From Marinicella pacifica (GTDB lineage Bacteria > Pseudomonadota > Gammaproteobacteria > Xanthomonadales > Marinicellaceae), in NCBI RefSeq assembly GCF_014636635.1, contig NZ_BMEO01000001.1:248001-312000 (forward strand): a stretch of 64,000 nucleotides of DNA. The letters are read 5' to 3'. Numbering within the stretch: position 1 is the stretch's first letter; every line of letters starts with the position of its first letter. Made by a program: the position numbers and the translations under genes. Positions 18,455 to 27,915 of this stretch are shown here, in pieces. The notes beneath the pieces were generated by a model that saw only the letters and a program-made list of their open reading frames with translations, searched no databases and was not told the DNA's origin.

Positions 18455-18877
18455 ATGGACTTTAAACATTTTATTCCCTATCAGTTATCGGCTTTAAGCT
18501 TAAAAATATCTAAAGGCCTGGCAAAACATTACAAAAGCCGATTTAATATATCAGTACCCGAATGGCGGGTACTTGTGATTCTCAATAACCATTCGGATAT
18601 CACCGCCAAAACCATCGCCGAACACACCCAAATGGACAAAGTGCCCATCAGCCGCGCTTTAAAGTCACTGAATGAAAAGGATTACATTGTGCAGAAAGCG
18701 CATCCGGACGATGCCCGTGCCACCATTAACCGGCTCAGCGAACGTGGGGAAGATTTAATGGCTGTGGTGATTCCTGATGCGGTTAAATACGAACAATTTT
18801 TATTGGGCCAATTAAGCCAACAAGAACGCCAACAGCTCAGTCATTTAATCGCTAAATTCAACCGGATTTTAGAATAA
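18455..18877 (+). CDS. MarR family transcriptional regulator of tyrosine catabolism
   Basis: A 140-aa winged-helix protein. The recognition region is ITAKTIAEHTQMDKVPISRALKSL (about residues 50-72, interrupted in this description) and the wing contains the conserved Asp-Arg-type segment HPDDARATINRLSERG. A TATAAT at 18441-18446 ends 8 bases before the ATG, and no ribosome site is visible, so its mRNA may be nearly leaderless. Because it is divergent from hpd and flanked by repeated octamers, it probably represses the hpd-hmgA-fah operon, perhaps in response to a pathway intermediate. The inducer is unknown. Confidence 0.87.
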   Translation: MDFKHFIPYQLSALSLKISKGLAKHYKSRFNISVPEWRVLVILNNHSDITAKTIAEHTQMDKVPISRALKSLNEKDYIVQKAHPDDARATINRLSERGEDLMAVVIPDAVKYEQFLLGQLSQQERQQLSHLIAKFNRILE

Positions 18878-18933
18878 TCTTAAAACAGCAAGACGGCTGA
18901 ACATATCGAAGTCATTGCTTCGTTGACAAGACA

Positions 18934-20838
18934 TCATGATTTGGATTTTTTCGCTTCCAGCTCATCCCAGCGATTAAATTTTTCCTCAAGCAGCTGTTCC
19001 AATTCAACCAGACGTGTGGTGACTTGCTTAATGGTGTCGGCATCTTTTTGGTAAAAATCCGGTTCACAGGTTTGTTCCGACAACTGATTAATCTCGGCTT
19101 CTAATTGGTCTATTTCACCGGGCAATTGTTTTAATTCCTTTTGTTCATGAAACAGCAAGCGATTGCTGGTGCTGGAGGACTTGCCAGCAGGTGGTTTTTT
19201 TTCAGAAGATTTTTCCCTGCTTTCTTTTTCAGATGATTTAGTCGCTTGTTCAGCTGGTATTTTACGTTGTCTTAAATAATCCTGATAACCACCGATGTAT
19301 TCATTGATTTCATAAATACCGTTATCTGGATTTTCAAAAACCAGTGTTTGACTGCAAACCTGATCAATAAAATCCCGGTCATGACTGATCAGTAACACTG
19401 TGCCCGGAAAATCCAGCAACAACTCCTGTAACAAATCCAAAGTTTCCATATCCAGGTCATTGGTGGGCTCATCCATAACCAGTAAGTTTGCCGGTCGGGC
19501 AAATAAACGGGCCAACATTAACCGAGAACGCTCACCGCCGGATAACACACTGGCCGGGCCGCGCACTTTATCCGGTGAAAACAAAAAATCCTGCAGATAG
19601 GAAATCACATGCCTGGATTTTCCGTTGATGGTGACAAAGTCGGTGCCCAGTTGCAGGTTATTCTGCACCGTGTCATTGTCATTAATATCCTGCTTTAACT
19701 GATCAAAATAGGCCACCTGAATACCGGTTCCGAGTTTAACCGAGCCGGCATCCGGTTCCAGTTCACCCAATAAAATATTGACCAGCGTGGTTTTACCCAC
19801 ACCATTGGGGCCAATAATACCCACTTTATCTCCACGCTGAATTTTAGTGGAAAAGTTATTTAAAATAACCCGATTCCCATAAGAAAAACCAACCTTATAA
19901 GCGGTCACCACCTTTTTGCCACCGGCATCAGCCACATTTATATCCGCTTTGGTGCTGCCTTTTTTCTCGCGCCGTTGTTTGCGCTCATCACGCAATTTAT
20001 AGAGTTCCTGCAAGCGGCTGTCACTGCGGGTGCGACGGGCTTTGATACCTTGTCTGACCCAGACTTCTTCTTCTGAGAGTTTTTTATCCAGACGTTCCCA
20101 TTCCTTGGCTTCCTGATCGAGTCGCAGGGTCTGACGTTTTAAAAATGTGTCATAATCACAATCATAAGCATATAAATGGCCGCGATCCAGTTCCAGCACA
20201 CCATCAGCAACCGCACGCAAAAAAGCGCGGTCGTGGGTCACCAGAACAACCGCACAATGCAAACTTTTAATCAATCCCTGAAGCCAGATTATGCTGTCAA
20301 TGTCCAGGTGGTTGGTGGGCTCATCCAGCAATAAAATATCCGGCGACTGCACCAAGGCAGCGGCCAGATTCAGACGCCGCCGAAGTCCGCCGGATAAAGA
20401 CTGCACATTGGCATCAGCTTGCAACTGAAGCTGGGTGATCACGGTATCCAGCCGGTTTAATAAATCCCAGCCACCGGCATCGTCAATCTGTTGCTGCAAG
20501 TGCATCATTTTATCCGCATCATCGGTGCGCTCATAAGCCGCCAAATGTTCTCCCACCACACCCAGTGACTGTAAAAGAAAATCACGCACAGACACGTTAG
20601 CATCCGCTGAAGCCGCTGATTGTTGCATTTTGGCGACTTTTAAACCTGATTGGCGTTTTATTTCACCGCCGTCTACAGGTAAATCTCCGTTGATGACTTT
20701 AAGTAAGGATGATTTGCCTTCACCGTTTCGACCGATTAAGGCCCATTTTTGGCCGCGCTCAAGACTGAGGTTGACACCGTCCAAAATGGGCCTGGCACCA
20801 AAATCCAAAAAGACATTATCAAAATTAATCAGCGCCAT
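18934..20838 (-). CDS. uup: ABC-F ATPase Uup
   Basis: A 634-aa soluble ABC-F protein with two nucleotide-binding domains. Walker A motifs are IGRNGEGKSSLL (about residues 35-46) and IGPNGVGKTTLV (about 343-354). Signatures are LSGGLRRRLNLA and LSGGERSRLMLA; Walker B segments are LLLDEPTNHLDID and LVMDEPTNDLDME. An arginine/lysine-rich linker joins the domains, and a C-terminal coiled coil of about 70 residues is typical of Uup. There are no membrane segments. ABC-F proteins act on ribosomes; Uup also affects branched DNA intermediates and transposon excision in E. coli. The gene is monocistronic. Confidence 0.92.
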   Translation of the reverse strand: MALINFDNVFLDFGARPILDGVNLSLERGQKWALIGRNGEGKSSLLKVINGDLPVDGGEIKRQSGLKVAKMQQSAASADANVSVRDFLLQSLGVVGEHLAAYERTDDADKMMHLQQQIDDAGGWDLLNRLDTVITQLQLQADANVQSLSGGLRRRLNLAAALVQSPDILLLDEPTNHLDIDSIIWLQGLIKSLHCAVVLVTHDRAFLRAVADGVLELDRGHLYAYDCDYDTFLKRQTLRLDQEAKEWERLDKKLSEEEVWVRQGIKARRTRSDSRLQELYKLRDERKQRREKKGSTKADINVADAGGKKVVTAYKVGFSYGNRVILNNFSTKIQRGDKVGIIGPNGVGKTTLVNILLGELEPDAGSVKLGTGIQVAYFDQLKQDINDNDTVQNNLQLGTDFVTINGKSRHVISYLQDFLFSPDKVRGPASVLSGGERSRLMLARLFARPANLLVMDEPTNDLDMETLDLLQELLLDFPGTVLLISHDRDFIDQVCSQTLVFENPDNGIYEINEYIGGYQDYLRQRKIPAEQATKSSEKESREKSSEKKPPAGKSSSTSNRLLFHEQKELKQLPGEIDQLEAEINQLSEQTCEPDFYQKDADTIKQVTTRLVELEQLLEEKFNRWDELEAKKSKS

Positions 20839-21068
20839 AAACCACCAGCCATTAAATGAGGTCTCATTGTAGGTTCAATTATAAATGACACAAGTACTTG
20901 TGCATAAAAACTGACCTTTTTCGGCAGTTTTTCATTGTTAGCAGATTTCAAAGACTTATTTTCAGCTAATTTTATGATAGCGGTCACAAATTTCATGCGA
21001 TAATGGTTATTTATTTTTCGGATTGGGTTGAAATAAATTCTTACAATAATTAATTGTGTGTCTGAGAC

Positions 21069-23315
21069 ATGAAAGCCGTTCCAAAACTTAATATTAATAT
21101 TCCTGATCACACCATTTTAGACAAGATTGGTGAAGGCGGCATGTCCGCTGTTTATTTGGGTCGGCAGCAATCCCTGCAACGTAAAGTCGCCATCAAAGTT
21201 CTGAAAAAACTGGTGATGGAAGATAAATTACTGGCAGAACGTTTTGTGGATGAGGCCAAAACTGTGGCCTCCCTGGATCATCCGCACATCATCAGTATCT
21301 ACGAAGCCAAAAAACTACCCTCGGGTCTCGCTTATTTCACCATGCCGTATTTAACCCATGGTGATTTCAGTGAAATTATTTGCACCAATGCCGAGCACCT
21401 GATTGATTTGCTGGGTCAGATTTGCGATGGCCTCAGCCATGCTCATGAGCATGGTGTCATTCACCGAGATTTAAAGCCGGACAACATCTTGTTTGACCAA
21501 TTCGGACGTATCAAAATCGCCGATTTTGGGATTGCCATCACCAAAAAATCACAGCGCAAAACCAAGGAAACGCAACTGCTCGGCAGTGCCCACTATATGA
21601 GCCCGGAGCAGATTCAGTCGCGCCCCATCGATCACCGCAGTGATATTTACTCGCTGGGTTGTATCATTTATGAAAAAATCACCGGTGAACACGTTTATTC
21701 AGCCAGCAATGATTTTTCGATTTTGATGGCGCATATTAACAAACCGATGCCAATTCTGCCGGCAGAACTCAGTGTCTGGCAGCCAATTATCGATCAGTGC
21801 CTGGCTAAAAATCCCAATGATCGCTATCAATCAGTGGCCGATTTAAAAGCGGATTTGATGAAGATTCGCTACCAGGATCATCAATCGGACAGCAAACAAA
21901 AGACAACCATTAATTGGGCGGCTTATAAAAAATTCCTGGTACCGGCTTCTGTGGTGGCCGGCATGGCAATATTGGTTGTGGGAGGCTTAATGTTTATGGG
22001 TGATGAGCCTGAACCAACAAGCTCAGAACCTTTGGTGGTGGAAGCTCACACTGAACCATCGACAACCACACCATCCACCAAACAAGAACCCTTGACACCA
22101 CCTGATGCACTGGCCAAAAATGTGGCACATTCTGAGCCAGAGATTCCATTGATGGAAACGGTGATTAATTTACCGGAAAATATATCCTCGGTCGACGAAG
22201 AACCCAATTTAACCGCCCGTTTATCACAAGCCAATGAAAATTTAAAATCTTTTCGTTTGACCAAGCCGGCCGATGATAATGCCGCCAGTCAATTTGCCGC
22301 CATATTGGCTGAATACCCTGACAATCAAGCAGCCCGTCAAGGCTTACATAAAGTGGGCTTGTATTATTTTAGTTTAATCAACAGCAAGCTCGATCAGCAG
22401 GCTTATGGCGACGCCATCACCCATATCCAGTCGTTAACTGATTTTTTTAAAGAATACCCAATAAAGGCCGGCGATTACCAAACAGATATCGAAAAAATAA
22501 CCGATAAAGCGAATAACTTAGTTCAACAAGCCATTAAAAAACGTCGCAGCAATCCTCAAGCGAGTGATTATTTAACCATGGCCATGATACTTAAACCCAA
22601 TGATGAAACTCTGACCATACTCGAAACCCAGTATCAAGCGATTCCCAAAACCGGTGATGTCATGACTGATTTATCCGGTTATACCTGGGTATTTGTGGCT
22701 GCTGCCAACAGCACCGGTGTCGGTGATTTCTGGCTGGCACAAAGTGAAACAACGGTGGAACAATTTAAAACTTTTGCCGAAAACAAAGGTTTTAATGAAC
22801 GCTGCGAGCATTTTGGCAAAGGCGGATTCTTCAAAAAAACCTGGGACAAACCACCCTTCGATCAGACCGCACAACATCCAGTTATTTGTATCACCGCAGC
22901 CCAGGCAGTCGCTTATGCGGCCTGGCTGTCAGACAACCAGAAAGCGGACTATCAATTACCCACCCTGGCACAATGGCAATCAGCACAACAGCAACTGGCC
23001 AAAAAACCAAACTGTGGTAACAGCAATATAGCCGGCGAAGAAACCAGTAATGAATCCAAATTTGATCAGCGCAGTGATTGTCGTGATGACTTTGTCTTTA
23101 CCGCACCGGTGAATTCTTTGGGTGCCGCCACCAACAGCCATGATGTTACCGGTAATGTGGCCGAATGGGTGCGCGATTGCGGTCAGCAAAAATACTGCGC
23201 CGCCGGTGGTTCATGGATGAGTGGCAACTTAGCCGACACCTTAAAAACCGAATCAGCCGATCCGAACAAAGCCCTCTCGCATGTGGGTTTCCGACTGATT
23301 AAAACCATTGATTAA
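21069..23315 (+). CDS. Membrane Ser/Thr protein kinase fused to an FGE/sulfatase-modifying-factor-like domain
   Basis: A 748-aa fusion. The N-terminal Hanks-type kinase is complete: glycine loop IGEGGMSAVYLG, VAIK lysine (about 42), HRDLKPDN (about 131-138), DFG (about 153) and an SAHYMSPEQ activation segment. One membrane helix lies at about 287-309. A Pro/Thr-rich linker and a helical, TPR-like region follow. The C-terminus (about 530-748) is an FGE-sulfatase/SUMF1 fold (FWLAQSETTVEQFKTF, VTGNVAEWVRDCG, GGSWMSGN, GFRLIK). The cysteine pair of true formylglycine-generating enzymes is not apparent, so this domain is probably a sensor or binding module outside the membrane. It stands alone; substrates are unknown. 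Confidence 0.85.
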   Translation: MKAVPKLNINIPDHTILDKIGEGGMSAVYLGRQQSLQRKVAIKVLKKLVMEDKLLAERFVDEAKTVASLDHPHIISIYEAKKLPSGLAYFTMPYLTHGDFSEIICTNAEHLIDLLGQICDGLSHAHEHGVIHRDLKPDNILFDQFGRIKIADFGIAITKKSQRKTKETQLLGSAHYMSPEQIQSRPIDHRSDIYSLGCIIYEKITGEHVYSASNDFSILMAHINKPMPILPAELSVWQPIIDQCLAKNPNDRYQSVADLKADLMKIRYQDHQSDSKQKTTINWAAYKKFLVPASVVAGMAILVVGGLMFMGDEPEPTSSEPLVVEAHTEPSTTTPSTKQEPLTPPDALAKNVAHSEPEIPLMETVINLPENISSVDEEPNLTARLSQANENLKSFRLTKPADDNAASQFAAILAEYPDNQAARQGLHKVGLYYFSLINSKLDQQAYGDAITHIQSLTDFFKEYPIKAGDYQTDIEKITDKANNLVQQAIKKRRSNPQASDYLTMAMILKPNDETLTILETQYQAIPKTGDVMTDLSGYTWVFVAAANSTGVGDFWLAQSETTVEQFKTFAENKGFNERCEHFGKGGFFKKTWDKPPFDQTAQHPVICITAAQAVAYAAWLSDNQKADYQLPTLAQWQSAQQQLAKKPNCGNSNIAGEETSNESKFDQRSDCRDDFVFTAPVNSLGAATNSHDVTGNVAEWVRDCGQQKYCAAGGSWMSGNLADTLKTESADPNKALSHVGFRLIKTID

Positions 23316-23436
23316 TCCCAAGATTACCATCAGACCTCTGTCCTCTGTGTCTTTGTGGTTTTCATTAAATAAACCATATGCAAAGATAAAAGCTTATGCA
23401 AAGCACCATTCCACAATACTGACGAATGCTGAGAAT

Positions 23437-24432
23437 TTATAGACGTGGTATTTCCTGCAACTGATCTTCCGCCCATATGCGCCGCATCATGGCGGCATCA
23501 ATATTGCCACCGGATAACATCACCATCACCTTCTTGGGTGAGGATTGTTGTTGCAACCATTGATAAACAGCATCCATTGACATGGCACTGGCGGTTTCGA
23601 TGTGTAATTTCAATAAATGCTGCAACCATTGTGTCCAATACATAATGCGTTGCTCACTGACCAACATAAAATCATCCATTTGTTTTAAGTATTCAAAGGT
23701 GATGTCGCCAATTTCATAGGTCCTGACCCCATCGGCAATCGAATCTGAGGGTGTATCCAAAGGTGTGATTTTTCCGGCCTGAATGGAACGCCAGGCATCG
23801 TTGGCGGTTTCCGGTTCCACCCCAATGACTTGCGCATTGGGCGCTAATTCTCTGGCGGCTATCCACATGCCTGATAATAATCCTCCGCCGCCACAAGGCG
23901 CAAACAGGGCATCGGGCACATCAGGCATTTGCTCAATGGCTTCGATGGTGGCAGTGCCCTGACCGGCAATCACCGCTTTGTCGTTAAACGGCGAAATCCA
24001 GAAATGCCCGGGACGTTCATTCACTTCTTTTTCTACCACGGAGACTTCCTTGATATCATCATAAAGCACCACATCGGCACCATAATCTTTTGTGGCCTGT
24101 AATTTCACTGCCGACACTGTTTTCGGCATATAAATGGTGGCCGGAATATCAAATAAACGCGCCGCCCAGGCCACCGCCTGGGCATGGTTGCCCAAAGAGC
24201 GGGCATACACCCGTTCCACACTGGACGCATTGGCCCTTAAGGAACGTACCGCGTAACAGCCACCGCGGGCTTTAAAGGCCCCGACCCGCTGTAAGTTTTC
24301 GGCTTTAAAAAAGATTTCATGGCCCAGCCAGTCATTGAGACGCCTGGACTGAAACAAAGGCGTTTCAATCACATAATCAGCAATGGCTGTTCGTGCCTGT
24401 TCAAGGTCAGAATAGTTAACCGGTTTTGACAT
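23437..24432 (-). CDS. Threonine dehydratase-like PLP enzyme (fold type II)
   Basis: A 331-aa PLP enzyme of the threonine ammonia-lyase/serine racemase group. The Schiff-base lysine is in VGAFKARGGCYAV (about residue 49), the phosphate-contact asparagine in SLGNHAQAVAWAA and the glycine loop in APCGGGGLLSG. There is no C-terminal ACT domain, so it is the short catabolic type. The usual FKxRGA is FKARGG and the usual SSGNH is SLGNH, so specificity may differ (threonine, serine or a hydroxy-aspartate). Its start overlaps the stop of the DUF938 gene by 17 bp, suggesting one transcript. Confidence 0.8.
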   Translation of the reverse strand: MSKPVNYSDLEQARTAIADYVIETPLFQSRRLNDWLGHEIFFKAENLQRVGAFKARGGCYAVRSLRANASSVERVYARSLGNHAQAVAWAARLFDIPATIYMPKTVSAVKLQATKDYGADVVLYDDIKEVSVVEKEVNERPGHFWISPFNDKAVIAGQGTATIEAIEQMPDVPDALFAPCGGGGLLSGMWIAARELAPNAQVIGVEPETANDAWRSIQAGKITPLDTPSDSIADGVRTYEIGDITFEYLKQMDDFMLVSEQRIMYWTQWLQHLLKLHIETASAMSMDAVYQWLQQQSSPKKVMVMLSGGNIDAAMMRRIWAEDQLQEIPRL

Positions 24433-25027
24433 AGGCTAATAACTGGTTGTTGGCCGGCATCGCGATATCCTTTAAAAATCGAAATCCGGCGTGGTGAAAA
24501 AGTTCATCAATCCACTCAAAATCACGTATGCCCTGATGATCTGCCGTGGCTTTTAATTGCCCATCAAAATCTCGATTTGACACGCTGGTAAAGTTGCCAC
24601 CATATTTAAACGGCCCATAGACCACAAAACGGGCTTCTTTTGTCATGTTCTCACCGGCCTGCTGAATAAGTTTCGCCACCAATTCAGACGGCATAATATG
24701 AAAGGTATTGGCGGTATAGACAATATCGGCCTGTCCCGATTCCACAGGCCAGTCACTGTCACCCACCCGAAAGACACGGGGTGACTGAATACGTTCACAA
24801 TCTGCTTGTTGCCGCCAGCGCTCAATGCCTGCTAATTTGTCCCTGGTATCCGTCGGGTACCATAATAAGCCGGTCAGCTGCGGTGCCATAAAAGCCGCAT
24901 GCTGTCCGGTGCCGGCACCGATTTCCAACAGCACACCATCATCTGATTTAATGAGCTTTTTAAGTTCTGCCCATATCGGTTCCCGATTACGTTCACAGGC
25001 AGGTGAAAAAGCGGCTTTTGTTGACAT
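24416..25027 (-). CDS. DUF938 SAM-dependent methyltransferase-like protein
   Basis: A 203-aa protein of the DUF938 family. It begins AFSPACERNREPIWAEL, has a SAM-binding motif I (VLLEIGAGTGQHAAFMAPQL, about residues 34-53), an acidic segment after beta-2 and the family block YTANTFHIMPSELV. The substrate is unknown. It precedes and overlaps the dehydratase-like gene. Upstream, the divergent slyX starts about 65 bp away. Confidence 0.85.
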   Translation of the reverse strand: MSTKAAFSPACERNREPIWAELKKLIKSDDGVLLEIGAGTGQHAAFMAPQLTGLLWYPTDTRDKLAGIERWRQQADCERIQSPRVFRVGDSDWPVESGQADIVYTANTFHIMPSELVAKLIQQAGENMTKEARFVVYGPFKYGGNFTSVSNRDFDGQLKATADHQGIRDFEWIDELFHHAGFRFLKDIAMPANNQLLAYVKTG

Positions 25028-25093
25028 AGGTTAAATCATCTCATTGAGCGTTCATGTTATTATATACAATCTAAATGTTGAACCCCATGCACC

Positions 25094-25312
25094 ATGTCAA
25101 ACATCGACGAATTAATTCAAAAACAGATAGATTTAGAGACCAGAATGGCTTTTTTAGAAGACACCGTGGACTCTTTAAACACGACTGTTTATCGTCAGAA
25201 TGAACAACTGACTCAGTTAAAACAACATAATAGCCAGTTAAAAGATCAGCTGAAACAAGTCCACGAAGCCATTGAAGCCGCTCCTCAGGACGAAACACCG
25301 CCCCATTATTAA
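25094..25312 (+). CDS. slyX: SlyX family protein
   Basis: A 72-aa protein made of one long coiled coil (heptad Leu and Gln pattern, about residues 5-55) and ending in the family-typical PPHY. SlyX is widespread in gammaproteobacteria, but its function is not established. It is followed 7 bases later by the aidB start, so the two may be cotranscribed. Confidence 0.9.
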   Translation: MSNIDELIQKQIDLETRMAFLEDTVDSLNTTVYRQNEQLTQLKQHNSQLKDQLKQVHEAIEAAPQDETPPHY

Positions 25313-25319
25313 GAATATT

Positions 25320-26966
25320 ATGAATAAAGACCTTACCACCCACCAGGTTATTAACCAGCCCCAACCGCTTTGCAACTATAACAGTTACCAGAGTGATGTC
25401 GCCTTACAACAAATCTGTGCCCGCTTTAACGGCGATTGGGGCCAAGACAGCCTGGTTAAATTAGGCGGCCTGTTAGGACAAGCCGAATGGATTGAAAAAG
25501 GTGATGTGGCCAATAAAGTCACACCGGAATTTTATTCTCACGACCCTTACGGGCGACGTATCGATGAAGTCCGTTATCACCCGGCTTATCATGAACTCAT
25601 GGCTTTGGCCTGTGACTATGATATTCCCTCATTGCCGTGGAAAAACTCACAACCCGGCAGTCATGTGGTGCGCATGGCCCGCAATTATCTGTATAACCAG
25701 AACGAAGCCGGCAGTGCCTGTCCCCTAACCATGACCTTCGCCTGTGTGCCCAGTATTAATCACAACAAAGCACTGGCAAAACACTGGTTACCGAAAATCC
25801 TCAACAGCCAATACGATGGTCGTAACCTTCCCTTAGCGGATAAAAACGCCGCCACTGTTGGTATGGCCATGACCGAAAAACAAGGCGGCACCGATGTCCG
25901 CGCCAACACCTCGCAAGCCAAACATGTCGGTTCAGATGAACTGGGTGAACGTTATCTGTTAACTGGCCACAAATGGTTTTGCTCGGCGCCCATGAGTGAT
26001 GCCTTTTTAACCCTGGCACAAACTGAGGCCGGCTTAAGTTGCTTTCTGATGCCGCGTTGGCGTTATGACGGTGAGAAAAACAATACTCACATTCAGCGCC
26101 TGAAAGATAAAATGGGCAACCGCTCCAATGCCTCGGCAGAAATTGAATTTGCCGGCGCCGAAGCCCATTTAATCGGCGAACCCGGCAAAGGTGTGCGCAC
26201 CATTATCGAGATGGTGGCCATGACCCGATATGACTGCATGATTGGCTCCTCAGCGCTGATGCGTCAGGCGACCGTGCAAGTCTTACACCATATCACGCAG
26301 CGAGAAGTTTTTGGTGAGTTGTTAATTGACCAGCCTTTGATGCAAAATGTCGTTGCCGATTTATGTCTGGAATCAGAAGCCGCCCTGGCACTGACCGCAC
26401 GGGTGGCGCACGCTTTAGACCACCAGGATCAACAACATGAACGCGATTTAGTCCGCTTACTCACTGCGGTCGGTAAATACTGGATATGTAAACGTGCCTC
26501 GATGCACATTGGCGAAGCCCAGGAATGCTTAGGTGGTATCGGCTATGTGGAAGAATTACCACTGGCGCGCCTCTATCGAGAAGCCCCGGTGAATTCTATC
26601 TGGGAAGGCAGCGGCAACGTCCAGTGCCTCGATGTCATCCGTGCCATTCACAAACAACCTGATTGTTATCAGTCCTATCTCAAAGAATTAGATAAATCCC
26701 GTGGTGGTCATACTTTATTTGATCGGGCCGTCGATGAGCTTCAAGCTTTAACAGGCAATGACTTTACTCAGGTATCAGCCCGTTTTTATGTGGAAAAAAT
26801 GGCCAAAGCCATGCAAGCTGCACAACTCATTCAAATGGGCAATAATTTAGTCAGTGATACGTATTGCCAAGCCCGACTGGCTTCGGGTTCAGGGCTTTGT
26901 TTTGGCCAGTTACCCGAGCAGATAGATTTCAAAGCCATTTTAAGCCGGTCTTTTGACCCAGTCTGA
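25320..26966 (+). CDS. aidB: AidB-like acyl-CoA dehydrogenase
   Basis: A 548-aa flavoprotein of the AidB branch of acyl-CoA dehydrogenases. The beginning VINQPQPLCNYNSYQSD matches the AidB N-terminus. MGMAMTEKQGGTDVRANTS is the FAD-binding segment, and CLGGIGYVEELPLARLYREA and NSIWEGSGNVQCLD are the C-terminal blocks. An earlier in-frame ATG (25272) lies inside slyX and adds a non-family extension, so I start at 25320. In E. coli AidB belongs to the Ada adaptive response and binds DNA; the natural substrate is unclear. Confidence 0.9.
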   Translation: MNKDLTTHQVINQPQPLCNYNSYQSDVALQQICARFNGDWGQDSLVKLGGLLGQAEWIEKGDVANKVTPEFYSHDPYGRRIDEVRYHPAYHELMALACDYDIPSLPWKNSQPGSHVVRMARNYLYNQNEAGSACPLTMTFACVPSINHNKALAKHWLPKILNSQYDGRNLPLADKNAATVGMAMTEKQGGTDVRANTSQAKHVGSDELGERYLLTGHKWFCSAPMSDAFLTLAQTEAGLSCFLMPRWRYDGEKNNTHIQRLKDKMGNRSNASAEIEFAGAEAHLIGEPGKGVRTIIEMVAMTRYDCMIGSSALMRQATVQVLHHITQREVFGELLIDQPLMQNVVADLCLESEAALALTARVAHALDHQDQQHERDLVRLLTAVGKYWICKRASMHIGEAQECLGGIGYVEELPLARLYREAPVNSIWEGSGNVQCLDVIRAIHKQPDCYQSYLKELDKSRGGHTLFDRAVDELQALTGNDFTQVSARFYVEKMAKAMQAAQLIQMGNNLVSDTYCQARLASGSGLCFGQLPEQIDFKAILSRSFDPV

Positions 26967-26999
26967 TAATAATGAGTTATTTATCGTATAATCCACGCC

Positions 27000-27599
27000 A
27001 TGAATATAACAGATCAACAAATCAAAACACTGGCACAGCGCAGCAAGCAACAATGCGAATTATGTCGTTCAGAAGACAAATTGTCCGCTTACTTAGTTTC
27101 ACCCAAAGAAGGCAACGAAATCAGCGACTATGTCTATGCCTGTGAACAATGCCAGTTACAGATCAATAACCCCGAAACACTGGATGTTAATCACTGGCAT
27201 GGCCTGAACGAAAGCATCTGGAGCGAAGTTTCCGCTGTTAAAGTCCTTTCCTGGCGGGTTTTAAACCACCTGCAAAGAAATCATGGCCCACAAGATTTAC
27301 TCGACATGATCTACTTCACCGATGAAGAACTCAGCTGGGCCAAAGACGGCTTCAGCACCGGTGATTCGACCGCAGAAGAAGACGAAGAGAAACACCGCGA
27401 CAGCAACGGCGATGTGTTATCAGACGGTGATGATGTCTTTTTAATCAAAGACCTGAAAGTCAAAGGTGCCGGCTTCACCGCCAAACAAGGCACCAAAGTT
27501 AAAGGCATCTCCTTAGTCCCCAACAACCCCGCCCAAATCGAAGGCCGTGTCGAAAGCCAACGCATCGTCATTCTCACTGAGTTTGTGAAGAAACAATAG
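27000..27599 (+). CDS. phnA: PhnA/YjdM family protein with zinc ribbon
   Basis: A 199-aa protein. The N-terminal zinc ribbon has CELCRSEDK (about residue 18) and a second CEQC (about 50). The C-terminal PhnA domain (about 130-198) has DSNGDVLSDGDDVFLIKDLK and KQGTKVKGISL. It is longer than the roughly 110-aa E. coli YjdM because of an N-terminal region with a second domain. The old name (alkylphosphonate uptake) is misleading; no phosphonate genes are nearby and the role is unknown. Confidence 0.85.
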   Translation: MNITDQQIKTLAQRSKQQCELCRSEDKLSAYLVSPKEGNEISDYVYACEQCQLQINNPETLDVNHWHGLNESIWSEVSAVKVLSWRVLNHLQRNHGPQDLLDMIYFTDEELSWAKDGFSTGDSTAEEDEEKHRDSNGDVLSDGDDVFLIKDLKVKGAGFTAKQGTKVKGISLVPNNPAQIEGRVESQRIVILTEFVKKQ

Positions 27600-27915
27600 T
27601 AAACAACAGACAACTGCGACATCCTCGACCTGCCCTAAGGGGCCCTACTGTTGGTGAGCCGGTGCTTCAATCACTATCAAGTCCAATTTAGCGCGATACA
27701 CCTACATCCCTGTAGGCGAGTTTCTGCAACAAACAAAGCGAAGCTTGTCTAAAAATCCACACCATGAGAACCAAACATGGGCTTCCCGGTGGCCTAAAGG
27801 ACTTAGTTCTGCAACGTTAGCAGGATGCGGCAGTTGCCAAGCCCGAAAGTGTCGTTCATTTTTATGCTTTGCTTGGGTTATACCGCCCACACAAAACCAA
27901 CAAAAAACCTATTAG
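27600..27915. other. Intergenic segment, possible dispersed repeat
   Basis: No convincing gene. It holds a short hairpin CCTACA-TCCC-TGTAGG (27701-27716) and a minus-strand frame of 62 codons (27702-27890) whose product resembles no family I recognise. The composition and the hairpin are what one sees in dispersed intergenic repeats, but copy number cannot be judged from one window. Confidence 0.35.

Noticed and set aside
25272-25319. Longer aidB start inside slyX
   Set aside because: The extension overlaps slyX and is unlike AidB N-termini; ATG 25320 fits the family.
27702-27890. Minus-strand 62-codon ORF as a real gene
   Set aside because: No ribosome site, domain or conserved pattern is visible; it is kept only as part of a possible repeat.
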